A stretch of 64,000 bases of DNA, from contig JAJRYG010000010.1 of the NCBI GenBank assembly GCA_024275915.1, positions 1 to 64,000 of the forward strand, given 5' to 3'. Below the pieces are notes generated by a model. The model ran no database searches. It was not told the DNA's origin and was given only the letters and a program-made list of their open reading frames with translations. Numbering within the stretch: the first letter of the stretch is position 1; each line of letters begins with the position of its first letter. Positions 29,650 to 38,893 of the stretch are shown in pieces. This DNA comes from Gammaproteobacteria bacterium (GTDB taxonomy: Bacteria; Pseudomonadota; Gammaproteobacteria; UBA6429; Thiohalophilaceae). A program made the translations under genes and the position numbers.

Positions 29650-30123
29650 ATGCGCCAAAGGTATGTTCTGCCAACCGGCCTGCTGTTACTGTTGCTCGTT
29701 TCGGGCTGTGGTCAGTCTGAGCGACTGGACAAGCCGGTGAGCCACCTGCTTTCAGACAGCTCCTGTGATCCTCTCAGCTCGCCCTGTCTCAGTCAGTCGG
29801 GAAGCCGGGTGGTTTCCCTGTTTTTCCCTGCCACTATCCACTATCTCCAACCCTTTGAGATGCAGGTCGTCGCAACGGGGTTTGGCCCGAATGAAATCAC
29901 CAGGGTGACGGTCAGTTTTGCCATGTCTGACATGGATATGGGGATAAACCGGTTTGGATTAAGGAAGGAAAAACTGCAGAACGCCACTTCGGTCTATAGC
30001 GGCAGCGGCATGCTTCCGGTCTGTGTCAGTGGCAGACGGGACTGGCAGGCAACGGTTGAGCTTGAGAGCAAAGACAGTGTCTACATGGCACAATACCGGC
30101 TGAGGGTCGATGGTGCTCAGTGA
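29650..30123 (+). CDS. Conserved lipoprotein of unknown function
   Basis: A 157-aa protein starting directly after the Nudix stop. A signal peptide ends in lipobox LVSGC. The mature part is predicted beta-rich; the segment [17 protein letters not shown] followed by [20 protein letters not shown] recalls the YtkA/FixH-like pattern of Met-rich periplasmic proteins, but I would not assign function on this. Four cysteines besides the lipobox one are not obvious; two (SCDPLSSPC) lie near the N-terminus and one in LPVC. Its 3' end overlaps that of the convergent yacG by 7 nt. Confidence 0.75.
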   Translation: MRQRYVLPTGLLLLLLVSGCGQSERLDKPVSHLLSDSSCDPLSSPCLSQSGSRVVSLFFPATIHYLQPFEMQVVATGFGPNEITRVTVSFAMSDMDMGINRFGLRKEKLQNATSVYSGSGMLPVCVSGRRDWQATVELESKDSVYMAQYRLRVDGAQ

Positions 30124-30314
30124 GTCTTTTTGTCCGGGTGGTTTTCGATGAATTCTTCCGGGTAGATGGTTTCACCCGGTATGCGGTGTGACTCACTGGC
30201 CCACTCGCCCAGATCGATAAGCCGGCAGCGTTCACTGCAGAAGGGACGCCATTTCGATTTTTCAGACCAGACGACCTTCTTGCCGCAGGTCGGACATTTG
30301 ACGGTTTTATTCAT
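30117..30314 (-). CDS. yacG: DNA gyrase inhibitor / zinc-binding protein YacG
   Basis: Small zinc protein of 65 aa that in E. coli binds and inhibits DNA gyrase. The zinc ligands are C7, C10, C26 and C30 ([19 protein letters not shown]), followed by the conserved RLIDLGEWA stretch. The start ATG 30314 overlaps the zapD stop as ATGA, which decides it over the track's 30323. It is the last gene of the pilB-pilC-pilD-coaE-zapD-yacG run. Confidence 0.93.
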   Translation of the reverse strand: MNKTVKCPTCGKKVVWSEKSKWRPFCSERCRLIDLGEWASESHRIPGETIYPEEFIENHPDKKTH

Positions 30315-31078
30315 AAGGCACAACTGTAAAAAGAGAAAGGAATGTCGTCTTCACTCTGAACCGGCCTTGTGCCCTTGAGTGGTTGCAGAAAACGAATGGA
30401 AAAGCGGTGTTTGCCTGCACTGATTTCCGGATAGACGTTCGATTCCCGCGGCAACAGCACACGCAGGATCTGGACAGGCGCAGAGGGATCCAGTGACTGT
30501 TGATAAAACCCCGCTTCCGCAAGCAGTTCTCTTGCATCACTGCTTTCACGCAAAATCGCCAGGATCAGTTTTACCGGCTTCTGAATGCAATCGAGCTCAT
30601 CGAACCAGGCTTCCAATTCGGTGATACGTTTTTCCGGTTCCCTCTCCAGCCAGTGATGATAGCCGGGCAGATCGAAATTGCAGTCACCACCGGTAATACT
30701 GCTGCGTTGCCGCAGGGTCTTGATCATTTCGTCTTCACGCAGGCTGCTGCCAAACTGCCCGGTCTGGGAATGCACGTCCTGCTGGGCATTTTCCAGCTGG
30801 CTGAGAATGCTTTGCAATTGCTGTTTGTCGACACCGGGCAGATTACGCAGGGCGTTGAGGGAAACGGTGAGGCGTTCGAGCTCCTTGAGAATTTCATTTT
30901 TCAGATCATTGCGCGAAAGAATGTCCAGGATCTGGATCATCCCGCCCAGACTCGTGCGACTGTCCCAGACAGAGAAACCACGCAGGGAATAGGCCGCCAT
31001 GTTGAACAGGTGTTCCAGCCTCAGAAAAGTCCGCATGCGTTCATTGAGGGGTTGTTCATAGATGATTGGGTTGTCCAC
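30311..31078 (-). CDS. zapD: Cell division protein ZapD
   Basis: Cytoplasmic FtsZ-bundling protein (YacF family). The N-terminus [19 protein letters not shown] is the family signature, with helices throughout ([20 protein letters not shown]) and a beta-rich C-terminal half containing [12 protein letters not shown] and a FSIRFL strand. Length 255 aa. It lies between coaE and yacG as in many gammaproteobacteria, 70 bp after coaE, and links this pilus operon to division functions elsewhere in the window. Confidence 0.94.
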   Translation of the reverse strand: MDNPIIYEQPLNERMRTFLRLEHLFNMAAYSLRGFSVWDSRTSLGGMIQILDILSRNDLKNEILKELERLTVSLNALRNLPGVDKQQLQSILSQLENAQQDVHSQTGQFGSSLREDEMIKTLRQRSSITGGDCNFDLPGYHHWLEREPEKRITELEAWFDELDCIQKPVKLILAILRESSDARELLAEAGFYQQSLDPSAPVQILRVLLPRESNVYPEISAGKHRFSIRFLQPLKGTRPVQSEDDIPFSFYSCAL

Positions 31079-31148
31079 GGGATTCTCGATAGTTTGGCGC
31101 TAGGGCGTGATTGTGGAACAAGAAAGGCCGTTTGGCAATATCTGGCAA

Positions 31149-31745
31149 TTATTGCCCTGACATAGCCAGATACGCTTGATGAAGTTGTTTGACCTGTTTT
31201 TCGGCGGCACTGATATCACCATAATTGTCGATGACATCATCCGCCAGGGCCAGCCTTGCCTGACGACTGGTCTGGGCGCGCAATATTTTTTCAGCCTGTC
31301 GAGCCGAAATCTGATCCCGCTGCACGAGGCGGCGGACTTGTTCATCTTTCGGAATGTCCACCACCAGGATCCTGTCAAGCGGAACCGGGCTGGCTTTATC
31401 TGCCAGCAAGGGGATGACCAGCAGGCAATAGGGGCTGGTCAGGGATGCCAGCTGTTGCCTGGCATTGTGCCAGATCACCGGGTGGAGAATACTTTCGAGT
31501 AACTGTCTTTTCTCGGCCTGGTCAAAAATCATTTCCCGCAGGCGCTGACGGTCGAGTCTGCCCTCGGCAGTCAGGATTTCCTCGCCAAATTCATCGATGA
31601 CAGCCTGCAACGCCGGCTGACCCGGTTCGACAACCTGCCTGGCAATGACATCGAGGTCGATGACGGGAACGCCAAGCTGTGAGAATAACTGACTGATCGT
31701 CGTTTTACCGCTGGCAATGCCGCCTGTCAGTCCGATTACCTTCAT
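31149..31745 (-). CDS. coaE: Dephospho-CoA kinase CoaE
   Basis: Last step of coenzyme A synthesis, phosphorylating the 3'-hydroxyl of dephospho-CoA. P-loop GLTGGIASGKTTISQLF is at the N-terminus, with VIDLDVIARQVVEPG, the lid region and a late DDVIDNYGD motif. Length 198 aa. It is downstream of pilD by 24 bp, the usual pilD-coaE linkage. Confidence 0.95.
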   Translation of the reverse strand: MKVIGLTGGIASGKTTISQLFSQLGVPVIDLDVIARQVVEPGQPALQAVIDEFGEEILTAEGRLDRQRLREMIFDQAEKRQLLESILHPVIWHNARQQLASLTSPYCLLVIPLLADKASPVPLDRILVVDIPKDEQVRRLVQRDQISARQAEKILRAQTSRQARLALADDVIDNYGDISAAEKQVKQLHQAYLAMSGQ

Positions 31746-31769
31746 GTGCAGAATGTCCCGTCGACGTGA

Positions 31770-32666
31770 TTACAGGCTGATCCACTTGAGGTAGGCCGTA
31801 TTGATGCGTTCTCCCCAGAGCAGGGCGACCCAGCCGGCAATGGCCAGATAGGGGCCAAAGGGAATGGGCTTGCTCTGTTCATGTCGGCGAAACAGGATCA
31901 TGGCGATACCCGAAACCGAACCGACAAGTGAGGAAAGAATGATGATCAGCGGCAGCATTTGCCAGCCCATCCAGGCACCGAGGACGGCAAGCAGCTTGAA
32001 ATCACCGAAGCCCATGCCTTCCTTGCCGGTTACCAGTTTGAAAAGCTGATAAACCAGCCACAAGGTCAGGTAGCCGGCAATGGCACCGATAATGGCTGAT
32101 TCGATATCGACATAGGTGGAAGACAGATTGAACAGCAGACCCAGCCAGAGAAAAGGCAGGGTGATGTTGTCGGGCAAATACTGGTGATCGAGATCGATAA
32201 AGGTCAGGCATATCAGTGCCCAGCTCAAGAGGATGGCGCCGGCGGCAGCCGGTGTGAAACCGAAGTGCCAAGCGGTGATGGCCGTGATGCTTGCGGTAAG
32301 GAATTCGACAAGGGGATAGCGCAGAGAAATGGGGGTTTTGCATTGCCGGCAACGGCCGCGCAGAGCCAGGTAGCTGACAACGGGGATATTTTCCAGGGCG
32401 CTGATGGCGTGGCCACATTCGGGACAGCTCGAATGCGGGACGACCAGATTGAATTTTTCTGCACGGCGGGTTGCGAAGGTCTGGTTCTTGTCGACCACAT
32501 GTTCGTCGGCAAGAAAATCAACACACTCGGATTTCCACTGGCGCTTCAACATGATTGGCAGGCGGTAGATCACTACATTGAAAAAACTGCCCATCAGCAG
32601 ACCCAGCACGAAGACAGCGCCCACATAGAAGCCTCTGTCGTGCTGTAACAGCTCAATCAATGACAT
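31770..32666 (-). CDS. pilD: Prepilin peptidase / N-methyltransferase PilD
   Basis: Inner-membrane aspartyl protease that cleaves the leader of type IV prepilins and methylates the new N-terminus. The cytoplasmic zinc loop shows the two CxxC pairs (CPECGH, CRQCKTP). The catalytic Asp residues are in FIDLDHQYLPD and the GMGFGDFKLLA motif. About eight membrane segments, 298 aa. Substrates in this window are the two pilin genes at 37.8-38.7 kb. It is 15 bp after pilC. Confidence 0.96.
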   Translation of the reverse strand: MSLIELLQHDRGFYVGAVFVLGLLMGSFFNVVIYRLPIMLKRQWKSECVDFLADEHVVDKNQTFATRRAEKFNLVVPHSSCPECGHAISALENIPVVSYLALRGRCRQCKTPISLRYPLVEFLTASITAITAWHFGFTPAAAGAILLSWALICLTFIDLDHQYLPDNITLPFLWLGLLFNLSSTYVDIESAIIGAIAGYLTLWLVYQLFKLVTGKEGMGFGDFKLLAVLGAWMGWQMLPLIIILSSLVGSVSGIAMILFRRHEQSKPIPFGPYLAIAGWVALLWGERINTAYLKWISL

Positions 32667-32681
32667 GAGCTGTATCGAGTT

Positions 32682-33905
32682 TTAACCGCCAACAACCTTG
32701 CCCATCTGGAAGATGGGCATGTACATGGCAATGACCAGGCCACCGATCAGACCACCAAGAATGGTCATGATCAGGGGTTCCAACAGGCTGCTCAGGCCAT
32801 CAACGGCATTGTCGACTTCCTCTTCGTAAAAGTCGGCAACCTTGGAAAGCATGGTGTCCATGGAACCGGCTTCCTCACCGATGGCGGTCATCTGCACCAC
32901 CATGTTGGGAAACAGGTCAGTCTGGCGCATGGCAACATTGAGCTGGGTACCGGTGGAGACTTCATCGCGCATGTGCCGGACGGCATCGCCGTAGACCACG
33001 TTACCAACGGCGCCGGCGACAGAGTCCATGGCCTCGACCAGCGGCACACCGGCTGCAAACATGGTGGCCAGGGTACGGGCAAAGCGGGCAATGGCGGCCT
33101 TGTTGAGAATCGGGCCAATAATGGGAGTTTTTAACAGGACCTTGTCAAGAAATACATTGAAACCTTTTGAACGGCGCTTGGCCTGGATGACACCGTAAAT
33201 GGCCAGACCTATCGAGCCAAATATGGCCCACCAGTAATTCTGGAAAATCTGTGACAGGTTGATGACAAACTTGGTAATGGCCGGCAGATCGGCACCAAAA
33301 CCCGCAAACAGCTTTTCGAATTCGGGAATGACGAAGATCATAAGGATGGCCGTAATGATGAATGAAACGACAATGACCGCTGTCGGGTAGAACAGGGCTT
33401 TTTTGATCTTGCCCTTGATGGCCTCGGTTTTTTCCTTGTAGGTGGCCACCTTGTCCAGAATGGTGTCCAGGATACCCGCATGTTCGCCGGCTCTTACCAG
33501 GTTGCAGTAGAGTTCATCGAACTGCATGGGATGCTTGGCGAGGGCTTCGGAGAGGTTGCTGCCCGATTCGATGTCCGACTTGATGGCAAGCAGCAGCTCC
33601 TGCATGCCCTTGTTTTCATGTCCACGGCCAATGATTTCGAAGGCCTGCACGAGAGGCACACCGGCATCCATCATGGTGGCCAGCTGGCGGCTGAAAATGG
33701 AGATTTCGGAAGCATTGATCTTGGTGCTGCCTCCGAACAGGGGTTTTGCCTTCTTTCTTACCCTGGTGGGGGTGATGCCCTGGCGGCGCAGACCCGCCTT
33801 GACGAGGTTGATGTTGCTGCCGGCAGTTTCCCCCTTGACCTTGTTGCCCTTGCTATCCTTTCCTTCCCAGACAAATTCTGTTTGTTTTTTTGCTGCTGTT
33901 GCCAT
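32682..33905 (-). CDS. pilC: Type IV pilus platform protein PilC
   Basis: Inner-membrane protein on which PilB and PilT act. Two T2SSF repeats are visible: the first with FSRQLATMMDAGVPLVQAFE and the second with FARTLATMFAAGVPLVEAMD. Three membrane segments flank them (IVVSFIITAILMIFVIPEFE and others). Length 407 aa. It starts three bases after the pilB stop, so the two are translated together. Confidence 0.96.
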   Translation of the reverse strand: MATAAKKQTEFVWEGKDSKGNKVKGETAGSNINLVKAGLRRQGITPTRVRKKAKPLFGGSTKINASEISIFSRQLATMMDAGVPLVQAFEIIGRGHENKGMQELLLAIKSDIESGSNLSEALAKHPMQFDELYCNLVRAGEHAGILDTILDKVATYKEKTEAIKGKIKKALFYPTAVIVVSFIITAILMIFVIPEFEKLFAGFGADLPAITKFVINLSQIFQNYWWAIFGSIGLAIYGVIQAKRRSKGFNVFLDKVLLKTPIIGPILNKAAIARFARTLATMFAAGVPLVEAMDSVAGAVGNVVYGDAVRHMRDEVSTGTQLNVAMRQTDLFPNMVVQMTAIGEEAGSMDTMLSKVADFYEEEVDNAVDGLSSLLEPLIMTILGGLIGGLVIAMYMPIFQMGKVVGG

Positions 33906-33908
33906 GGA

Positions 33909-35627
33909 TTATTCCTTCGTGACTCGGTTGACTTCGTCCAGACTGGTAATACCGTCTTTTACTTTTTTTAATCCGGATTTGCGCAAATCGGGAATGCCTT
34001 CCTTGTCGGCCTGTTCGGCCAGTTGCAGGGCGTTGCCCCCTTCCATGATGATTTGTCCCATCTTCTCGGAAATGGGCATGACCTGGTAGATGCCAACCCG
34101 GCCCTTGTAGCCTTCATTGCACTGATCGCAGCCATTGGGGCCATAGACCTTGACGCCCTTGCTGATTTCCTCGTCCGTGAAGCCTTCTTCCTTGAGAGCA
34201 CCGGCAGGGATCTCCAGTTCCTGCTTGCAGTGGGGACAGAGGCGTCGGCACAGTCGCTGGGCAACGATCAGGTTGATGGAGGAGGCAATGTTATACGGTG
34301 GAACCCCCATGTTCATGAGTCGGGTCAGGGTTTGCGGGGCGTCATTGGTGTGCAGGGTCGACAACACCATGTGACCGGTCTGTGAGGCCTTGATGGCGAT
34401 TTCAGCAGTTTCCAGGTCACGAATTTCCCCGACCAGGATGACGTCCGGATCCTGACGCAAAAAGGCGCGCAGGGCAGCCGGGAAATCCAGGCCCACCTTG
34501 GGGTTGACATGGACCTGGTTGACCCCGGCCAGGTTGATTTCAACCGGATCCTCGGCGGTGGAGATGTTGATATTGGGTTCGTTGAGAATATTGACGCCGG
34601 TATACAGGGTTACCGTTTTGCCACTGCCGGTCGGGCCGGTCACCAGCAACATGCCATAGGGTTTGTGCAGGGCGGTGAGAAACAGCTGTTTCTGCTCCTC
34701 CTCGAAACCGAGGGCGTCGACGCCGAGTTTGGCCGAGTTGGGGTCGAGGATACGCAGAACGATTTTTTCCCCAAACAGGGTGGGGCAGGTATTGACACGA
34801 AAATCGATCGAACGGCTTTTTGACAGATTCATCTTGATGCGGCCATCCTGGGGAATCCGTCGTTCGGAAATATCCAGGCGTGACATGACTTTCAGGCGTG
34901 CCGACAGGCGTGGCGACATAGCCACCGGGGGGGAGGCGATTTCCTTGAGAATACCGTCGATGCGCAGCCTCACCCGGTAGGATTTTTCGTAAGGTTCAAA
35001 ATGAATGTCCGAGGCACCCTTGCCGATGGCATCGAGCATCACCTTGTTGACGAAGCGCACCACGGGGGCATCATCGGCCTCCGATTCGGTCACTTCCGGG
35101 CCGGCATTGTCACCTTCATCGGCAAATTCCACATCCTCGAGGTCCGAGTCACCCGCCAGATCCGCCAGGGTCGAGTCGTTGGCCTCCATGGCCTTGTCGA
35201 TGCTACGGCTGAGCTTGTCGTCCTCGACCAGGATCGACTCGGTGTTCATGCCCACGTGGAACTTGATTTCATCCAGGGCCTGCAGATTCGTGGGATCGGA
35301 GACGGCGACAAACAGGCGATTGCCCCGTTTGAATATGGGCAGGGTGCGGTGCTTGCGAACCAGGGATTCCTTGACCAGCTTGACGACATCCGGTTCCAGT
35401 TCCACGACGTCCAGATCGAGCAGAGGGACACCGAATTCATCCGAGGCGGACTGGGCTATATTGCGACTGTCGACTATTTTCTTGTCGACAAGGTAGGAGA
35501 CGAAGGAAGTTTTCTGTTTGTTGGCCGCTTCGTAGGCTTCCTGGGCCTGACTGTCACTGAGCAGACCATCCTGCACCAGCTTTCTGGCCAAGCCACTAAA
35601 CTGAATTTTTGTTCCGGGTGTTGCCAT
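33909..35627 (-). CDS. pilB: Type IV pilus assembly ATPase PilB
   Basis: Hexameric ATPase powering pilus extension. An N-terminal MshEN-type domain comes first (FSGLARKLVQDGLLSDSQAQ and later VELEPDVVKLVKESL). The core has Walker A GPTGSGKTVTLYTG at about residue 330, the Asp box, ILVGEIRDLETAEIA as Walker B, and a His box (HTNDAPQTLTRL). A four-cysteine zinc site lies near the end (CPHCKQ, CDQCNEG). Length 572 aa. The AT-rich region 35628-35846 upstream probably holds its promoter, though I could not fix hexamers. pilT is not in this window. Confidence 0.96.
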   Translation of the reverse strand: MATPGTKIQFSGLARKLVQDGLLSDSQAQEAYEAANKQKTSFVSYLVDKKIVDSRNIAQSASDEFGVPLLDLDVVELEPDVVKLVKESLVRKHRTLPIFKRGNRLFVAVSDPTNLQALDEIKFHVGMNTESILVEDDKLSRSIDKAMEANDSTLADLAGDSDLEDVEFADEGDNAGPEVTESEADDAPVVRFVNKVMLDAIGKGASDIHFEPYEKSYRVRLRIDGILKEIASPPVAMSPRLSARLKVMSRLDISERRIPQDGRIKMNLSKSRSIDFRVNTCPTLFGEKIVLRILDPNSAKLGVDALGFEEEQKQLFLTALHKPYGMLLVTGPTGSGKTVTLYTGVNILNEPNINISTAEDPVEINLAGVNQVHVNPKVGLDFPAALRAFLRQDPDVILVGEIRDLETAEIAIKASQTGHMVLSTLHTNDAPQTLTRLMNMGVPPYNIASSINLIVAQRLCRRLCPHCKQELEIPAGALKEEGFTDEEISKGVKVYGPNGCDQCNEGYKGRVGIYQVMPISEKMGQIIMEGGNALQLAEQADKEGIPDLRKSGLKKVKDGITSLDEVNRVTKE

Positions 35628-35846
35628 TGTCGAATAGTCGGTTGTCTATTAAAAATTATCGTCAGGGAAAGAAAAATGGATTTCACCAAACCATAATACT
35701 ATATCGTATTGAATCGTAAATAATTGAGTCTGATTTTGGACTGGTTTTACAGCAAAATGCTACATGATATCTAAGGAATATAGCATAAGCCCTTGATATT
35801 AAAAACTAATACTCTTCAAAAGTGTGAAATGGAACCCGGCAAAATG

Positions 35847-37682
35847 TCATTTCCCGGGTAATTTCGACAGTTTTTCCAGCATTTGCCTTGCGGACCGGTC
35901 GTTGGGCTCGATTTTAAGCACTTTCCGATACATGTCGATGGCCAGTGGAAAATTCCCCATGGTGACCGCCGTATCAGCGATGCCATGGTAGCCCGATGTC
36001 CGGTTGGGAAGGATCCGGGCAACCACGACAAAATCCTGGATGGCCCGATCCGGCTGATTGCTCTCCAAGTACAGATAGCCACGCTTGATTCTTGCGTAGG
36101 CATTGTTGGGATCATAGGCCAGAATCGAGTTGATGGGCTGGATTGCCGTTTCATAAGTCGCCTCGCATTTGATGTAGGCAAAGGGGGTCAGCAGCAAGGC
36201 ATCATAATTGAGCGTGGGGTCGACCTGACCGGCAATGGCCAGCGCGCTGTCACAGTCATTCATTTTCATCGACAGTTCCAGTGCTTTTACCTGCGCACTG
36301 TTGTGGAGCAATTTATTATAAAAAGTACCATTGATGAAAAAAACAGTGAGCAGAATCAGACCAGCCACCACGACGATTCCTGAGTGTATCTTGATTCGTT
36401 TCAACGGTTTGAGTATTCCAGACAAGCCGGTGACCACACCCATGATCAGCCACAATAGGATGGCAGAGCCGGGTAGATGCAGCGGGAAACTCAGCATGGC
36501 ATGAACAGCAAAGGCCGAGAGTGCAAGCAGGCAACCCAGGCCCAGAAGACGGACGGTGTTTTCGGTTTGCATGTTGACGAGCCTGAAGGCGTTGGCCATG
36601 GTGACATAGAAAATGGCCAGTATCAGCAGCAGGCCTGGTAGCCCCAGTTCTGCTACCGTCTGCAACAGGTCATTGTGCAGGTGAATCATGTACATGCTTT
36701 CTGACATGGATATAAGGGGCACAACCGCGAACAGGTACGGGCGAAATGCCAACATGAATGATCCCAGACCAGAGCCGCCAAGCAGGTTGTCCTCGATCAT
36801 TGGTACAGAATTGGCATAGGCACGCAGACGGATCTCCATGCCCATGTCTAGTGCTGAAACCTGACGTTTACTGGCCAGCTGTTCGAGTTCCGATGACATC
36901 TGAAAGATCAGGACAGGCAGAAGCAGGGCGAGAATAACGGGAACCAGCCGATCTTTGCCACGGGTAAAAAACAGTTTTCTGAAATCTGCATTGCGATAGA
37001 GAACGAACAGCAACACCAGCATGGTCACAAGCAGGGCCAGCCAGCTCGCTCGGGAATGGATCAGCACCCAGTAGCTGAAACACAGGCCGAACAACAAGGC
37101 AGTCAGCCAGATGTCCCGGGTTTGCCTGGCAATGAAGATCAGGATGAAGGCCAAGGGCGTAGCCAGATCAAGAAACATGGCGGCAAAATTCTTGTTGCCA
37201 AAGGTGGCCGCCGGTGGCGCGTATTGCATGTAATCGAAAGGATTGAAGCCGAGGATCTGCAACAAACCGATGATGGAGATGAGTGCCGCACCCGTCACGC
37301 CCGAGACTATGAGCGTCAGGGCACCTGTCACCGTCACAGAAAACTGCATAGCGGCAATGCCCAGCAAAATGAGGGCAAGAAGTTTGATACTGGTTTGCAG
37401 GGTATTGACTGGATCAATACTCCACAAATACGTGCTTGCTCCCCAAGCTAGCAGCAATATCGCGAGGCTGAACAACTTGTGCCAGTATAGTGCAGAGTGA
37501 TATCGCCAGCTATACAACAACACCGAAAGTAGAAGTAGCGGCGAAAAAAGTGCAAGTGCCGTCCAGCGGGGCAGAGAAGCGATATCTCTCAGGGATTCAG
37601 TATAAACAAGAGGCTGGACGAGCAGAAAAACAGCAAACAGAAACAGAATGGCCTTGCTGTATGTGGGGCTGGCCTCGGACAT
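35847..37682 (-). CDS. O-antigen-ligase-type oligosaccharyltransferase with TPR tail (pilin glycosylation candidate)
   Basis: A 611-aa membrane protein with about a dozen membrane segments, of the Wzy_C (PglL/PilO/WaaL) class. The large periplasmic loop has GGSGLGSFMLAF and the conserved HLHNDLLQTVAELGLPGLLL motif whose His is essential in O-oligosaccharyltransferases. After the last helix come about 180 residues of TPR-like helices (AYARIKRGYLYLESNQPDRA, LAIDMYRKVLKIEPNDRSAR). Placement directly downstream of two pilin genes suggests transfer of glycan to pilin Ser/Thr; lipid A ligation or O-antigen polymerisation cannot be excluded from sequence. No glycan synthesis genes are nearby. Confidence 0.8.
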   Translation of the reverse strand: MSEASPTYSKAILFLFAVFLLVQPLVYTESLRDIASLPRWTALALFSPLLLLSVLLYSWRYHSALYWHKLFSLAILLLAWGASTYLWSIDPVNTLQTSIKLLALILLGIAAMQFSVTVTGALTLIVSGVTGAALISIIGLLQILGFNPFDYMQYAPPAATFGNKNFAAMFLDLATPLAFILIFIARQTRDIWLTALLFGLCFSYWVLIHSRASWLALLVTMLVLLFVLYRNADFRKLFFTRGKDRLVPVILALLLPVLIFQMSSELEQLASKRQVSALDMGMEIRLRAYANSVPMIEDNLLGGSGLGSFMLAFRPYLFAVVPLISMSESMYMIHLHNDLLQTVAELGLPGLLLILAIFYVTMANAFRLVNMQTENTVRLLGLGCLLALSAFAVHAMLSFPLHLPGSAILLWLIMGVVTGLSGILKPLKRIKIHSGIVVVAGLILLTVFFINGTFYNKLLHNSAQVKALELSMKMNDCDSALAIAGQVDPTLNYDALLLTPFAYIKCEATYETAIQPINSILAYDPNNAYARIKRGYLYLESNQPDRAIQDFVVVARILPNRTSGYHGIADTAVTMGNFPLAIDMYRKVLKIEPNDRSARQMLEKLSKLPGK

Positions 37683-37762
37683 CAGTGTCTGTCGTCAGCG
37701 TGGTGAGCGGAATATGATGGTATGGGGTTGATCATCGAAACCAACCAGGACAATTTGACAAT

Positions 37763-38158
37763 TTAGTTATTGTAAAAGAAAGATACCGAGGTGGGAACCT
37801 TGTCGCCCTTGCCTTGAGCCCGGACATAAAACTTTGTTCCCGAGGCATTTGTCGAAACGGTGTAGGCAAACTGAAAATCGGCTGTGCCACTTTCAGGTAT
37901 CCAGTAGGTATCCAGCGATCCATCTGTTGTAGAGGCTGTTGAGCCAGCTGCAGGGAAATAACTGTTGTTTTCGAGAAAATATTCCTCTTCGGCCATCTTG
38001 ATGTCACTGATGTTATACCAGGCCTCGGTTTCCCTGGCTGTGGAAATATAACCGGAATACATGGGAATAGCGATGGAAGATATAACGGCAATGATGGCCA
38101 TGGCCATCAGCAGTTCAATCAGGGTTACGCCGTATTGTTTGACTGAAAAGGTATTCAT
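37763..38158 (-). CDS. Type IV pilin-like protein
   Basis: A 131-aa prepilin. The start ATG 38158 (MNTFSVKQYGVTLIELL) is chosen because it puts the class III leader nine to ten residues before the cleavage Gly; the track start 38206 is too far. Glu5 is present. Residue +1 of the mature protein would be Val rather than the usual Phe. There are no cysteines, so the disulfide loop of classical major pilins is absent. The soluble part (AEEEYFLENNSYFP) resembles PilE-like minor pilins. It lies between pilA and the ligase, after a strong hairpin that may lower its expression. Confidence 0.87.
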   Translation of the reverse strand: MNTFSVKQYGVTLIELLMAMAIIAVISSIAIPMYSGYISTARETEAWYNISDIKMAEEEYFLENNSYFPAAGSTASTTDGSLDTYWIPESGTADFQFAYTVSTNASGTKFYVRAQGKGDKVPTSVSFFYNN

Positions 38159-38193
38159 GGGTATTTCTGCCTGGCGTTTTTGTAAAATACGAA

Positions 38194-38223
38194 ACAGGTG
38201 GCCCATTAAAATGGGCCACCTGT
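38194..38223 (-). terminator. Terminator or attenuator hairpin after pilA
   Basis: ACAGGTGGCCCAT and ATGGGCCACCTGT form a perfect 13-bp stem around TAAA. On the minus strand it is followed by TTTCGTATTTT, so it reads as a leaky terminator for pilA ahead of the second pilin gene. Confidence 0.75.
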
Positions 38224-38237
38224 CCCCGGTTTACATC

Positions 38238-38711
38238 TTAGTCAAGAGTGAACGTGACTGGATCTGTTGTGCCTGTCGGGTAAGTGAGACCAGAAATGGG
38301 GTTCAGAGTGACATTGACTCCGGCACCTGTTCTTGGGCAGCCCGTGGCGGTGAAGGCAGTGCCAGATGCCGTGATGTCGACAGCAACGGTTCCCTGAGTT
38401 GTGACACCGGTACCAACGAAGGCATCTGATACGGCGCCACCGATGGCGCGTTTGCCGCCTTCGTTCAGTTCAGCGATAACTTTCGTGATAGACGGACTAG
38501 AAGAATTATAGGTACAGTTACCACCGGCCTGGCCCTTGGCATATTCGTTACGAATAAAGCGCACGGCGATGTCCTTGTTGTCCACATGGGAGTTGATCTG
38601 TGAACGGCTGATGTAGCCCTGGTAGGCCGGGATGGCGATGGCGGCCAGAATACCGATGATCGCGACGACGATCATCAGTTCGATAAGGGTAAAACCTTGA
38701 GTACGTTTCAT
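38238..38711 (-). CDS. pilA: Type IV pilin (major pilin candidate) PilA
   Basis: Structural pilin of 157 aa. Start ATG 38711 follows GGAGAG at good spacing; the track start 38765 is an upstream extension. The leader MKRTQG is cleaved before [20 protein letters not shown], an ideal class IVa signature with Glu5. Two cysteines (GGNCTYN and TGCPRTG) could form the D-loop disulfide. The C-terminal half is rich in Thr, Ser and Gly, compatible with O-glycosylation. It has its own sigma-54 type promoter and a downstream hairpin, both as expected for a highly expressed single-gene message. Confidence 0.95.
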   Translation of the reverse strand: MKRTQGFTLIELMIVVAIIGILAAIAIPAYQGYISRSQINSHVDNKDIAVRFIRNEYAKGQAGGNCTYNSSSPSITKVIAELNEGGKRAIGGAVSDAFVGTGVTTQGTVAVDITASGTAFTATGCPRTGAGVNVTLNPISGLTYPTGTTDPVTFTLD

Positions 38712-38790
38712 GTTGGGACTCTCCACTACTTTAGTTTGATTGAAAAAACTGTCGACCAGGTTCACCCTGATCTGCGTTGGTTATTGTCTA

Positions 38791-38805
38791 GCAGGTTGCG
38801 TGCCA
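38791..38805 (-). promoter_or_regulatory. Sigma-54 (-24/-12) promoter of pilA
   Basis: On the minus strand TGGCACGCAACCTGC matches the consensus TGGCAC-N5-TTGC at all but one position, with the invariant GG and GC spaced correctly. It lies 80 bp upstream of the pilA ATG. RpoN control by PilR is the rule for pilA in Pseudomonas, and pilR is the next gene upstream. Confidence 0.82.
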
Positions 38806-38893
38806 GAATTTATTTTTTTCTTGTCATTGAATATATCATTCGGCGAAACAGTAACTTACAGGCCCGTCCGATGCAATGGCGGGTTATACAAAG

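Noticed and set aside
32682-35627. Type II secretion ATPase and platform instead of pilus PilB and PilC
   Set aside because: The direct pilB-pilC-pilD-coaE-zapD-yacG order, nearby pilA and pilSR, and absence of other gsp genes favour the type IV pilus.
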